Assembly: GCA_002633005.1 (NCBI GenBank) | Contig: NMRA01000965.1 | Coordinates: 1 to 45,559, forward strand | Direction of reading: 5' to 3' | Length of the DNA: 45,559 bases | Source of the DNA: Phoronis australis | Taxonomy: Eukaryota; Phoronida; Phoronidae | Shown here: one piece after another, positions 11,700-24,600 of the stretch | Position numbering within the stretch: the first letter of the stretch is position 1 | Layout: each line of letters starts with the position of its first letter | Position numbers and translations under genes: made by a program | The notes under the pieces: model-generated | What the model saw: only the letters and a program-made list of their open reading frames with translations | Told to the model about the DNA's origin: nothing | The model's database searches: none

Positions 11700-12050
11700 A
11701 GCGTAGGAACCAATATGGGTCGAACCAATTTTTTCGGTTTTATTTTTTTTTCTCGTTTTGAAAAAGTAATTTGCTATCATCGGAAAGGTAGTACATTTTA
11801 CTCAGTAAAAATCGAAAAAGTATCAAAATCGGGGCAAGCAGTGTAAAGTTATTGCAAGTTTTGTGGCGAAATTTGGGTCACTTTGTTTGGATCGTGTCGG
11901 CTATATTGGAGGACAGCGGGATAAGTTACGAGTTTAAAAACTTTGTGTAAATTGATGTTGCCAACAAATTACGGTGAAATTTAGTTAGACATATCTTATT
12001 ACTATTCTGTACGATTTAACAGTGTTCACCAAACTTCAGCCTCGAAGTTG
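11700..12050. repeat. Probable dispersed repeat, partly shared with 43735-43800
   Basis: The segment GACAGCGGGATAAGTTACGA followed by GTTTAA at 11913 is matched by GACAGCGGTACAAGTCACGA with GTTTAA at 43757, with a shared TCGGC(T/C)AT(A/C)TTGGA just before it. No coding sequence recognised. Confidence 0.4.
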
Positions 12051-12182
12051 TTACTCATTAAAGGCGAAGGCAACCTTTTTCATGTCATTTTTAGCAAAAA
12101 TAAGGTTCATTGATTATCCCAGACATATTTTTCACTTATTCAATGCTTTCCGTAATTTAATTCATTACTTAGTAAAAGATAG

Positions 12183-12245
12183 ACATTCCCAAAAATTCCA
12201 GCCCCCCATTCTTTTAGGCTTGGTGCGCTCATACAAAGTCTGGGA
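12183..12245. repeat. Dispersed repeat family R1, 3' fragment
   Basis: Carries the terminal landmark AATTCCAGCCCCCCAT followed by GCTTGGTGCGCTCAT, matching the right-hand end of the other copies. Confidence 0.55.
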
Positions 12246-12574
12246 AAATCTCTATTGAAAGCCAACAACTTTGCACACTTCACCAGAAGTACCCAAGATC
12301 TAAATAAACCTCGTTTGAGCGAGCGCTGTGGCCAGCGACAGGTTAGGTTAAGGGTAGCGTTGGCGCAAAGCTGTATAGGCCTACTAGCAAGCTGTATTTT
12401 GACGATAGTCTTCACTGGTAGCTGGCACTGAGGCTAACTAAGGTCTGCCGCGGTAGTGTGACACAGGACTAACCAGCCCGTAGTTTCATGCAAGTGTCTG
12501 AAACTACCCTTGAATATGTGCAGCATTTATGATTTGACCATTTTACTTTGACAAAACAGCTTGCAACCACATGC

Positions 12575-12646
12575 ATTTACCGTTCGCCAGTGTCTGGTCT
12601 CGATCCGCATCGGGTCCGATAGGCTGCGGTCCCGAGTCTGGCAAAA
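12575..12646 (-). CDS. Gene C upstream exon candidate
   Basis: Acceptor aaattttgacag and donor GAACG|gtaaatg bound 72 GC-rich nt. All three frames are open, so the frame is set by phase only. In the frame that fits the next exon (phase 1 in and out) it reads ILPDSGPQPIGPDADRDQTL, a Pro/Gly/Asp linker that faintly recalls a collagen-type segment. Its position immediately 5' of 10193-10099 suits a linker before the CTHRC1-like domain. No signal peptide or PAN exon was found further upstream before gene A ends. Confidence 0.33.
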
Positions 12647-12852
12647 TAATTTCTGTCAAAATTTATTCGCCACATTTCTTCAGCAAATGCGATAAAATTG
12701 TCCGTATTTTGATTTTATTAAAACTAAGGCGCGTTGTCGATTATGTTATGCCCTTTTGCTGGCTGGTAACAGTACAGGCACTGCTCCAGTCGCACTGACG
12801 GCGTTTGCTCGGCCTGGGTTCCTGAATGAATTGTACTTCCGGCAAGTTCAAA

Positions 12853-12879
12853 ATGGCGGTGTTTCTTCGGGTGCGAATC
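12853..12879 (+). CDS. Candidate first coding exon of an unidentified plus-strand gene
   Basis: ATG GCG GTG TTT CTT CGG GTG CGA ATC is followed directly by gtgagtgg, a good donor. The start sits in TTCAAAATGGCGG, a YY1-like site, and ACTTCCGG (an ETS-type site) lies about 20 bases upstream, a combination typical of TATA-less housekeeping promoters. No later exon could be linked. Confidence 0.25.
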
Positions 12880-13520
12880 GTGAGTGGCTTGTTCATTTAA
12901 ACTTTTTTCAAGTACTGATCATGTATTAGTTATGGGGTAGGTACTTCTTGGATCCTTATAACATCCTATAACCATGCAATAAGGGTTAACAACGTGTGAT
13001 AGCAGGACTTTAAATGAGCACTAGCAACAATCGCATGTTTAGCGCAGTGCATTGCACCAACATTTATACGCTATGAAAAATAAGACGCCTAACTTCCAGA
13101 AAAACGATATTTTAATTCAATGAATTTTTTCTCTCGTGTTCTCCCACTTGTAAATCACCGATCTCCAATTTGAATGCGGGTATCGTGTTGTCGTGACCCT
13201 TTGACTTGAGCATTATAGTCAGTTACTAGAGGTAACCTACTTTAGCAGAGGATATTTTCCCGGTCGAAGCTTAGCGTGATAAAATGTGTAGTAAGCTATA
13301 ATAGTTGCTAAACCTTAATTTATAGATTCACTTTATTTCTATTCTGTTTAATTTTTCAATTGTTTTAGAGTAAAAGCATAATTTGACAAAAATAGCACGA
13401 CTTTTCTTAAAAGGTCACGACCTCCAACCCCGGGCCTCCGACATAGAAAGTAGTTACACGGCCGCGGCGAGTCGAGAAAGGTAGATCGATTCATTGCAGT
13501 GTTTCTCGTTCAGTATGTGG

Positions 13521-13697
13521 TATAAATAGATTATTACATGTTCTCAGTCGTTATTCCCCTTATCTAGAACCCTCGTGGATTTTGTAGAATTATCACCCTC
13601 GGAGCTAACGCCCCTCGGGCGATAATTTTCCAAAATCCACTCGGGCTCCAGATAACGAGGGATAACGACTTCGCCATGTAATAATCTATATTTATCT
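13521..13697. mobile_element. Foldback / MITE-like element with about 83-bp inverted arms
   Basis: The left arm (13521-13602) and the reverse complement of the right arm (13614-13697) match at about four of five positions, including GATTATTACATG, GTCGTTAT and TGGATTTTG. They enclose an 11-base loop. No transposase is present. The minus-strand ORF at 13564-13779 is a by-product of the open arm sequence. Confidence 0.75.
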
Positions 13698-14264
13698 GCC
13701 ATAAATTGGTTGGTGTGACGTTATCACAAAGGCTTCTCATCATTACGCGTGTGTGTCCTTTGAAGTGGCGGTCTGACAACTGCTAGCGAAAACACCAGCC
13801 CTTTTGGGGAACTCAAACCTGCTGTAAAGCACCGGCAAAGCAGACCCTCGCAACCATTCACAATTGGCGTTATTGCTGGTAGCAAACATGCCAACAAAAA
13901 ACCGTGCCGATTTAGCCAGGCTGTGAAAGAGGTTTTGAAAATTTGGCCCTCCGTTGCATAATGTTTATATGGATAACTGTGTTATTGATGTGCTTAAAAC
14001 CACCAATTCCATATCAAAACAACAAAAATATACAAATAAAAATAAACAGAAACAAGCCCACCAGTCGAAGAGCTGTCAAATTAAAACACCTACAAGTGCT
14101 CTTTAACAAGGAGTTACGAGTACTTATTGGTCGATAAATACTACGTAGAATCGGGACAACCAATCACAACATTTGTCATCCGTCACAATGTTTAGTGTGA
14201 AAAGCCAACAGCGTCAGATTTCGACGCTCGTTTTCCCGTGGTTAATGCTAAAATTAAGAATAGC

Positions 14265-14395
14265 GAGGAGTTGCGTTTGCGCTGGCTGTGGCAAATCAGA
14301 ACTGTGACTCTTTGCACTTTCCTGCAGGAATGAGAGAAGTGCGGATATGGCACAAGTTTGTGCAAAAACCTCGAGCTGACGTTGAGTGAGTTCAA
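14265..14395 (+). pseudogene. THAP-type zinc-finger remnant
   Basis: One frame reads SCVCAGCGKSEL and then hits TGA. Shifting frame gives SLHFPAGMREVRIWHKFVQK followed by PRADVE and TGA. The C-x-C-x2-C start, LHFP, and W-x-K-F-V with R-x-D match the N-terminal half of THAP domains, which occur in cellular regulators and P-element-like transposases. The frameshift and stops make it a broken copy, and the two minus-strand ORFs here are shadows. Confidence 0.5.
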
Positions 14396-15444
14396 ACGTC
14401 ACACTCATGCCCGTGCAGCTAATAAACTTTCCATTAGAACCGCCTTTCTTCTATTTTCTGGTTTTTGGATTAGTTCCAGGTTGTGCTTGTAGTAAAATGG
14501 TACTTAATACACTTTGCGACCTCCTTTGACCAACCTTCAGCAATTTTGGACAATATTTCGCAGCTTTATTTCACTGCCAGAGCGCAATTCACTTAACAAA
14601 AACTTTAGATTTGTTTTTCCCAATCTGGACATTCGTTAAATGCAGGTCTCACAAATATTCGTACATTGCACATTCCAACAAAAATGAACTTCCCCCTCTT
14701 AAGCATTTCCGTCACAAAAATACACTTTTCTGATCTTTACAGGTTCCCAACTCTTTCTCCTTCTAAATCACAAACATGGATTTGAACAGCGAAACTTGGT
14801 CAACTGTCTTATAAAAACATGCTCGCGTATTGCTGTAACATTCATCTCCATGTCACGTGCGTGCATCACCTATTTTAGTAGTTGATAATACTTTTGAAAG
14901 CCAGCTTTGATCACTAGTGTCAACACAACGCTGCTTAAAAACTCAAGACATGCAATCTTATTTTCCGCCTTTGTTGTACCACACATCCCCAAAGCCGTAT
15001 GCAAATAGCATTTTCTTTACTTCTGAAGCCCAACAATTTTTGTTGTTCTCCGCTATCTCACGTTGAACTTTGTAACTCTGTGTAATATACATCAGGGTTC
15101 GTTTTCGGTTACCATAGTCATTGTGCGTTTACCAAACTCCTCCTTTGCTGCTGCATTTGACGTATTCTTACCTAGTTAGTATATGCAGTGCTATAAAGGA
15201 ATGATTAATTATGCCAGTAGTGTCAAAACAAGGTAACTGGTGGTTTCAAGAACTTAAGACCTATACTTTCAAGGTTTAACTCGAAAATTTGAGATTTTGT
15301 TCGAACGCGTAACATGACTTGGTCTGGACACGTATTTGTGTAAACTGTAAATGTGTGATACAAAATAATGGACATCGATTAATCTTGATTTCGCACAAAA
15401 TAGAACGAAAAATGCCAAAAAGAGTTTGACTTTGAATTTGAAAA

Positions 15445-15623
15445 TTAGATCCCGGACCACAACGCGAACAGCAAAGCATAGTTCTGTTTAATGGTGAAAT
15501 TGGACTCCTCTCTAACGGAATGATTAGAAAAATGCCAAATCATAAAGTACATTGTGCTAGAATTAGTATTGGTGCATGACGCACAGTGTCGCCTGCAGCA
15601 CAGGTTGTCGCCGGCAATGCAAA
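15445..15623 (-). CDS. Gene A exon 6 (tentative): cysteine-containing C-terminal tail and stop
   Basis: After acceptor aatttttctttgcgatag the reading is in the phase left by exon 5 and runs 58 codons to TAA. It begins with a cysteine cluster (CIAGDNLCCRRHCASC) and continues without recognised motifs. The CTHRC1 domain normally ends the protein, so this tail is extra. Alternatives are that exon 5 reads through its donor into another open frame, or that this stretch is the first exon of an unrelated gene using the ATG at 15663. Phase agreement favours the tail. Confidence 0.42.
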
Positions 15624-18600
15624 CTATCGCAAAGAAAAATTGGGCGGCAACATTTTGAAACATAGATTTATTTCGGATATCTGTTTTCCCCTTCTCATGA
15701 GCCTAAAACAACAACTGTAAGAAAATACATAACGGGGTACTTAAAACAAGGACATGAATAAAATTGTGTTTGCATAATTTACTATGAAACAAAGGAATTA
15801 TTGTCCTGCAAAAAATACTTTCTTGAGCTTGAACTCGGAGATATTCCTCACCTAAGCTCGTTGACATATCCACTTCTCGAACCATGAGCCTCGCGTAGGT
15901 GTTTGACGCGAACACAGTCTGTGAATTATAAGCACTATTTCCCGTGTAACCATCACAGTTACGTACGTAGACATCAATAGTGACGTCACCGGCCGCCAGC
16001 CCTTTGCATATACCGTCAACTAAAACAGAAAAAAGGTAGTTCGTTCAATCATTTCCAGTTCATAAGCATGCCCTTGATCTCTGAAAAAGTGCTTAAACTT
16101 AATGCAAATTGAAAAGTGAACGCAGTCACCCACGGTCTAGGACTTAAGAGTAAGGCCAAGACTAATAATACGATAGACGTAAATTCCCGTATGCCGTAAT
16201 AATGTATTCGTTATACTTCGAGTCAATTATAATGGAAATTTTTAACTGCTAGGCTGGCTGGAAAGGTTGAGGTTTGTACTGCGTGTAAAGGTCAAGGCTG
16301 GCATTTACTTAAGTTTTATCCTTTTCTCAATGAACGAAAGAAAGTTGTTGACGGTATTAAACATTTTTACTCTGTCTAGGTTTCTCATAAACGTGAAATT
16401 GCACGCTCAGTCAAAACAAAACGATGTAAAATGATTAAAGTCAATGCTTTTCATAGACTACAATATAATAATTATTTAACTCTTATTAAGGTATAATTAT
16501 CGGAATTTTCTGAACGCGCGGAGAATGTGGTACATGAATTTCAACGGAAAGCGGACGATTATAGCACTGCGTTTGTCCATATGATAACGGATCGAGCGAA
16601 AAACATTTCTCTGACCGCCATCGCTGGGGTATGAATTCTTCATCCCTGTTTTCAGAATTTTCTGATAACGAAATTGTTATAGTACATCTACACACCTGCA
16701 TTCATTTAAACTGTTTTAACGTGCACGATCTGATTCTCCCGAGGCGCAAGTCATCCAGTAACGTACAATCGGCCGAGTCAGTCAGAGACTCGTAATTACA
16801 ATCGCCTGGGTATTATTTTGTGGATCAATAAGTTTTTGTTGTTTAAAATCAGCATCTTTCACGAATTTTATTTACATAGTTTTTCCGTAAGGGAATCTAA
16901 GCATTTGGTACATCTTTAACAATTGTAATTTTGCATCCTCTGTTTGGTCTAAAGTGGAATTAATGTATCAAAGGATTACAGTATGCCGTATATCGTTTAA
17001 TGACGGAATGTTGAAAAGTTCATTTTCCACTAGAATTGACTATTGACTATTAGATGAAAGGTATGCCCTTTTAGCCTATTATTTACATGGCCTTTTGTTG
17101 TATGGGTCCCCAGGGGTATGTTTCATGAAAGTGACTTTTAAGTCTTAAAAGACTTTAGACAGAAAATTTGTCTTACGCTCCCCATAAAAATTTCGAAAAA
17201 ATAATCGAAACTCAATTTAGAAAAGAACACAGTATCTGAGAATATAACCATAACTGTTTCTTACTGAGAAAATCTGTATTAGTTATTTTCAAGCAGTGAT
17301 ATGCTCATAATTAAACGACTAAACCTTTATTTGACAGCTGTGATGCGGGGACGTCAATTGTATGCGTACATGTATAAGGAGGTTACAATATTAAAGTCAT
17401 AGTTATTTTTTCAGTTGACCATTAGTAATTTTGGTAACTTAACAAGTTTCTGCAATTGACTAGGATGTTTAAATTCAATGTATATAGTTTTACTAGTTTA
17501 TACATAAATTCATAGAAATAAAACCTCGGGGTTACCAGTCACGTGAATCGAATACAAGAGTGTCATCATTTACTTAACAACAGAAAGAGGGAGAAAGTAC
17601 TAGCGTTCAGGTCAAATTTGAGGGATTTCATTATCTCATTGTTCCTTACTGGAGGGGCCGCTAACGTCGAACAAGTTTTAAACCTCCCAATAATGTAATG
17701 TCACCATTTGTCACGTGTTATATTCAATCTATCCGTTCTTGCTACCAAAAATCGGGTTTAATCTACATCACCCATCCCATCGACACCTGTTTATGAACTG
17801 CTTTATACAGCATAGACATCTATTTTGGGAAACCTCCCAACACTGTCGTAAGACTTCCGATGCAGAAACGGAAGTCGAGGTTTGGACCGCACACAGTGAC
17901 TTATTTTTACTAGTCTGAAAGTTGAGGAAAGAACTTAGGACCATTTACCTTCTTCAACTTTGATATAGTTGAGGGCCAAGTTACTCTCGTAATGTAGGAT
18001 GTCTATTACATCAGATGCGGGGCACTTTGCTCCGTTGAACTTAAAGTAAAGAGTTCCACAACACGCTGAAGTACATCCTTTGGCTCCACGAAAATCGGTT
18101 AGTAATGTCACATGCAGACCAGATGTAGATGATTTTTTCGGATAAACCCTTGTCTGGAAGATATAGTTATATATATGGAAGAGATATATATATATACATA
18201 TATATATATATACATATACATATACATATGCATATGCATATACATATATTTGTACCAGTATACTCGTTTGCTTGGTATACAATATTCTTGTTAACCACGG
18301 TCTTGGAAACAAGTTTGTTCCAGATCCAATGCATTCTGAAATTGACACCGTTCTGGAGATTTCCCAAGACTGAGGACCGACCCCAAAACTATTCGTATTA
18401 CACCTGAAGTACTTAACATTCGTTGGAGAACTGTGTAGCCAGTTCAATACGTACCTGCAGTTTATATTCTGTTGCGTGGTCGGTCGTCCAGGCTTGATTT
18501 GTCTTTCCAATATAAAACTGCCGAATATTGCCCATCAGCTCCTCGGAACAATCGTCCTCTTGGGCTGAAAATAATGAAAAACGTGATAATGGCCGTTGTG

Positions 18601-21600
18601 TACAAATTTCACAATTATGCATTTAGTCTCGTGTATGGCTTGTGGTTGCTTCTGCTCGTCCCGTATTCGCAAAAATCGCACAAAGTTGATGTGATCATGT
18701 CCTTCATCAGTAACGGTTAGGTAAGAGTGTTATCTTGTGTGACATTCGGATGCGGTATTTGTAGACAAAAAACATGACATCTTCAGGTATTTCGGGGATC
18801 AAAAACAATGCCAAACGTCCATTTCTGGTTTTCGTAACTTCATCTGTTACCCTTTGTCGTAAACTGCCCCTTTGCCGAATAAGCGGACGTGCGAAATGTC
18901 GTCCATTCACACAACCTGTTGTTCAGCAGATCTACTGTACGTGCAAGTGAACCGACTTGAGGACAAGACGGTCTTGCCACCTTTTTGCTGCATGCTTCGG
19001 TTGTGATACATGTTTTTGCATTTTCACGAGATTAATGAGTCCACGGAACGCTCAATGCACGTACATTCCCGATTTTGTTCTATATCGTTTCTCCTGGTCA
19101 CCTAATATATACCGTACATGTATGTGTTTTTAAAACTTTATGCGAACGAACCGTTTCCCACAACCCAATGATCTTGTGTTGTCGCCATCTGGGGGGCTCC
19201 AGCACCCCAGCCCTCTATGGTTCGCCGCCCATGACTTGACGAGAACTGTAAAGCATACTTGTACTGTTAAGAACCAGCGACCTCTTAGCAATCGTTTTTG
19301 GCAGCCGCACTGAAGGAAACTGCATCCGTGGAGACGTCAGTAACAGCCAAAGTAATGTGTTTAAATTAAGTATGCGCAATACCGTTTCGTTTTCAAACTG
19401 CATCACAGTTCAATACGCGATAAAAACAAAAAAACGTTTGCAATATATGTATATAATGATGCAACGTACGTGGTGATATCCGTGAATTATTTCATTGAGA
19501 CTCATAGTGTGCAAGGCTACTTGAACAACTAACATACTTTTGAAAATGCAAAATCACCGAATCTATTGCATATGGAACTTAACGGTACATAGTGAAAGAA
19601 TGCTTTACGTGGTCGACTTGAAAATAAAACTAACATGATGAGACTTTAAGACGGGCGACTTTTTTTCGCAAACTTACGACAGGAACTCAGAATAGTATGT
19701 CTGTCGCTTGCTGTCTCATACGACGCAGAATGTAAATGATATGCTTTTCTGGGTGTGTAAAATCCAACTGCATGCATAAAACTCATAAACTTTCAATTCA
19801 TCACCTTTTCTTTAAAGTGTAAACGTCTGCTTGTTCTGTCGTGTTAGCGTATGAGTGCTGTTGACCAATCGAGGTCACTGAAGTCATTTGTTTCTTGGAC
19901 ATTTTAATTAGTTTTCATCCTGCCACTACTCTTCAACTAATTTCCAAACAAAACACCTTTGCGACTCATCTTGGTGTGCTATTTGGGTGTTGCTGATATT
20001 TAGTGTTTACATTTCATGTTAAGTAACACCAGCTTAGAGATGAAAGTACGTTTGTAGTCTATAAAGCTCTTCGGGATTACCGCAGTGAAATAACCATCGT
20101 AATACCGATTACCAATAGCTTTTTAATAAATGGAAGAACGATACAATGCTTCAACTGTTAACAATTTTGGCTGAGAATCTTATGCTGATATGCTTCTCAA
20201 AAACTGATCTCGAGTCTTTATATAATATTGCCTTTAAACAGATTGAACAGAATGTGATTAAAATACAGAACTTTGCATTCAGTTAAACATGTGCCTTCTT
20301 AAGAACGTTTTATAACTTGCATTACATCAATATAACATTTATGATACTCTAGTCTGCACTTCGTTTGCCATTTCACAGTTATTGCATTGGTGATTAAAAG
20401 GGAAGTCGTCGGGGGATGGGGAGGTAGTAGTTCACTCTAAGACTGCTTTTGGAAGAGGAAGCATCTGCACACATCTTGGCAAGAAGTGACGTGAATGAAT
20501 ATAAAGTTCCCAGGAAATTTTGCAGATCGACGCGGATCGATCGTGTATTTTTTCTCAGAGACTAAATCACAGTTGTGCGTCTGGCATTAAAAGGTATTTC
20601 GTGATGTTCACAATTTGTCAGCTTTAGATCACGTGATCGGAAGATAGCGGTAAAATGAGATTTCGGGTCGCTGAGGGCATGGCTATCTTCACGGTCCACT
20701 GTCTGCAAAACTGCTTTGCAAATAGAATTTATAATCTGTTTTTTTTTTCATCAAATAAAGCATGGTCTTAATGGAGTGTCATTTTAAACACAGTTGTTCA
20801 AACTAAGCTACTTCATTCTGATCAACACGCCATGAAGTCTATAGACACCGGATGTATATCTCCCTCTGCAGTTCATACTATATGTGCGAATGAATGCTGC
20901 CTATATAGTCGTCGATGAGTTCAAAGTACTGTCTCTTTTTCTCTTATTGTGTACTTGCAAATGACGATATTGGCAAAGCAGATGCATGCGTTAACAAATT
21001 AAAACGCTAAGAACCCGCTAACCAGTGTAGCCGTTTGCCTCTTATTTAAATAAACATTAATACTTTTGATCTAACAAATGCAACTGTGTTTATATTGATT
21101 TGATTTCCACGCGCCACTGCCGACGCAGAGTTAAGAGCTCAATGCTGTATGCCTCGAGGCTTTACAGGAGCTTGTAGACAAGTCCGTAGATTTAGCCCAC
21201 TAAAACTAGATGTTTTCTGCAAGTATAATCCCTGTGGAATTTGATTGTTGACTTCTATTTATATTCCATTCATTTCGTCACGTGACCATACCTTTTCAGT
21301 AACATTCTTGGAAAAATAAACACACATTCATAGCAAAGCAAGAGTAGCAATAACACGGCCAAGCATCGGTTGATATAAAGGTTCAAGATGAGATCTCTGC
21401 CACAGTTTGATAAAATATTTATTCGCTTTTGTTTCTGGGAACCTGAGAGTTTTTCATGAAAATCACGAATCAAAGCACTATATTTTAGATTGTATAAACT
21501 TGGCCCCTACCACAACCTGGTGTACATCGTCAATATATTTGTACACAGATCGCGGTATGTAGAATCCTTCGAAATCAAGAACACTGGTCCAGCTTCTTTT

Positions 21601-24600
21601 GTGTGGATCGAGCAAGGCAAATACCGCATATTAAGCAATCACTTCAAAATAAGAAGCTGGCTGAATTAAACTTAAATATTGTGGACTAAAATTGGTAATT
21701 GTTCAATACGCTTGACTTCTAAAATTGAGTTCCCGTGATACCAGTTGATGAAAGTAGTTCCACTACATTGTAGGTACCTGGAAAAACTAATTTAATTTAG
21801 GACTTGTGCCGGAGCCCTAATATTGTTCAGTCGTGAGACAGCTTCACAGTAGATTGGGTAGTAATCCCATATTGAAAACCAATTCCGGTGGAAGTTGAAA
21901 CTGTACGAGAACTATGTGTAATGTAAACTTTCATTCAAATTCTATGATCAGCCATTTGTGAGACATGATGCTCCGAAGTAAGACAAAGTTGGACATTTGC
22001 CTAGAGTCCTATATAACCTGAAGTGAAAGATAGTTGAACCAATAGCGGATGCCAAATCGATGTCCATTGAACGTGACCAGTGAATTGTTGATTCAATTCA
22101 TGTCTCATTTCAACGCCTTGACGCGAACTGTTAGCTCTACAATCATTTACTCGAGGCACACATATGAGCTCGTATACTATCCGTTTACGGTTGCCATAAC
22201 CCCTGTTTACACAGTGCTGCAGCGTACAAATCGTAGGGTAGGTGTTTTTACAACACAAATTGAGATGAAAAGTCGAAAACGATTTCTCGGTCAAAAATGC
22301 ATTTTTCTCAAAGTAGAAATGTTCTGGAATTTGAAAAATGCACAATCATAGCAAAACAACGATATGACCCAGTTCCGCTTGGTATCAATGTTCACGATGT
22401 TACAGTTTGCTAAGTTATCACTTCGTTTTGGTTTTATGGAACTCCTGTAGTTATAAACAGCTTGGTAGAATTGTGGAAGGAGACTGAAACACTGCCACGG
22501 AAATGGCCGAAAATAGTGCGTCGTAACTTCTTGGGAGGAAGCGGTTTTTATGCCTCTTTTTACTTCTACAATGACCACGACGTTGTGTGGAAAATGACAA
22601 CATACCAAACTGGAAAGATAATTGTCACGGCATGACAATAATGGACTCTGCGCGTGTGTATTACACGAATTGTTATGGGAAGTTACTGACAGCAACCCCT
22701 TCACCAATGATCATGAAAGGTATAGCTCAAAAATCACTTTTGCACCTAATGACCTTTGACCTGGAAACTCGGTTCCCTTGGTCCAATTTGAAATCCGTGT
22801 AAATTTCTGATGCACTTCCTTAGTCCCTACTTATTAACGCAATTCGAAGAGTCTATCTAAAAACTGTAGAAGTAGAATTGACCCGTTTCAGGTCATCCTA
22901 GTGTATTTAGGGTCGAAAAAATATTATCAATATAAATCCCTTAACTACCTTATCAATAACAATGAATATTATTGTTCTAAATGAATGAATGTAAGAGTAA
23001 TAACAATATGAAAAGGAAGGAAGAAGAAGAATAAGAATAATAAGAATAAGAAGATAAAATACGAAGAACAGTAAAACTCTGCGCTTGAACGCGCAGAGTA
23101 ACTAGAAAGATTATTGTCACGGCCTGACAATAATGGACTCTGCGCGTGCGTATTAAAGGAACTGTTACGGGAAGTTACTGACAGCAACCCGTTTACCAAT
23201 ATGAAAAGGAATTCTTTAAAATTGTAGGAGAAATTACATATCAATATTTGATGACCTTTCCACTAATTGACCTATTCCGGTGCATTATGAGCCCCGATGA
23301 GGGAGTAATTGTTAACTCGATTAAAAGTGTGGTTAATGCTAATAATCACAGATGTTTTACTTTAAGCACTTCAGTATACAAGATGAATGAAGTGGTCAAA
23401 CTTTCAGAAGAAAAATGCACCTAATGACCCATGGGTGCACCAAATGACCTGAAAATTTAGAATTCAAACGCAATCGCACTTAGTAAACAGATACGTAATT
23501 CTGACGTCTCTAACTCAAAATTTTAGTTCGCACTCAATGACCTTTGACCTATTTTTGCTGATTGGTTAGGCCTATTGCAAAGTAAAGTAGGTTATTCAAT
23601 TGGCATGTTGACTTACACCAGTGTGCTGAAATTGAAAAGAATTCCTTGAAAAAGGTAAGACATATAACATTTTGAACGTTACTTGACCTTTGCACTAATT
23701 GACCTGATCCGGTGCAATTCAAGCATCTTTAGGAGAATTATTGCAAAGCCCATGGAAAATGTGTTTAACGCTGAGAATCACAGTTGTCTAACGGTTGACA
23801 CATCAGAAAACTTGCTGATTGAAAAGGTCAAATTTTCAGAAGAAAAATGCACTTAATGACCCCATGTTTGCACTAAATGACCTGCAACTTTGGATTCCGA
23901 TTTGATTTACCTGTGACAATCTGACTTGTCAATTTGAAGTGTCTAGCTCAAAATTTTAGTTTGCACCTAATGACCTTTGACATATTTCACCTGATTGGAT
24001 GACTTAGAAAAGTAATTTCTTAAATTGTCATGTTGACTTATACCTATGCACCAAATTTGAAAAAAATAGCTTTGAAACTGAAGGAGGAGTAGCATTTTGA
24101 AAATTATGTGACCTTTGCACCAAACGACCTTATCCGGTGCAATATGGAATATGATTATATAACCAATCAAAATTTATATACTGTCAAAATTTATTTGCTG
24201 AATTTAAAGACCGTACCTGCACCCAATTTGGAGTTATTAAGCCTCAAAGTTGATCGGAAGAAGAATAAGAATAAGAAGAATAAGAAGAATAAAATTGAAG
24301 AAAACCCAGGAACAACAGTACTCTGCGCTTGTAAGCGCAGAGTAATAATAAAGTTGACTAAAACCCCACAACTAGTAGGGCAGGGTTAATTTATAACGAA
24401 TAGACATAAAGTGCATATGGGACCATTTTGGCAAAACTCGAACATTTAGAAAATCTCAAATTTGAAAAAATTGAAGGGACGTTAGATTCCGTGGCCTGAC
24501 TTTTTCTTTCTTGGTTCAATTAAATCGACAATTATAGGGTTTGAAACACCCGACACACGCGTTACGCCCTCTCTGATGGCACTGAAATGTAAACACCTAA

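Noticed and set aside
17935-18510. 191-residue minus-strand ORF as a single gene
   Set aside because: Its middle translates the TA/CATA microsatellite. Only 17949-18153 is a real exon, and the preceding exon uses another frame.
22001-22707. Opposed ORFs of 100-138 residues
   Set aside because: Neither has a domain, splice sites or a signal peptide. The region borders the tandem-repeat element.
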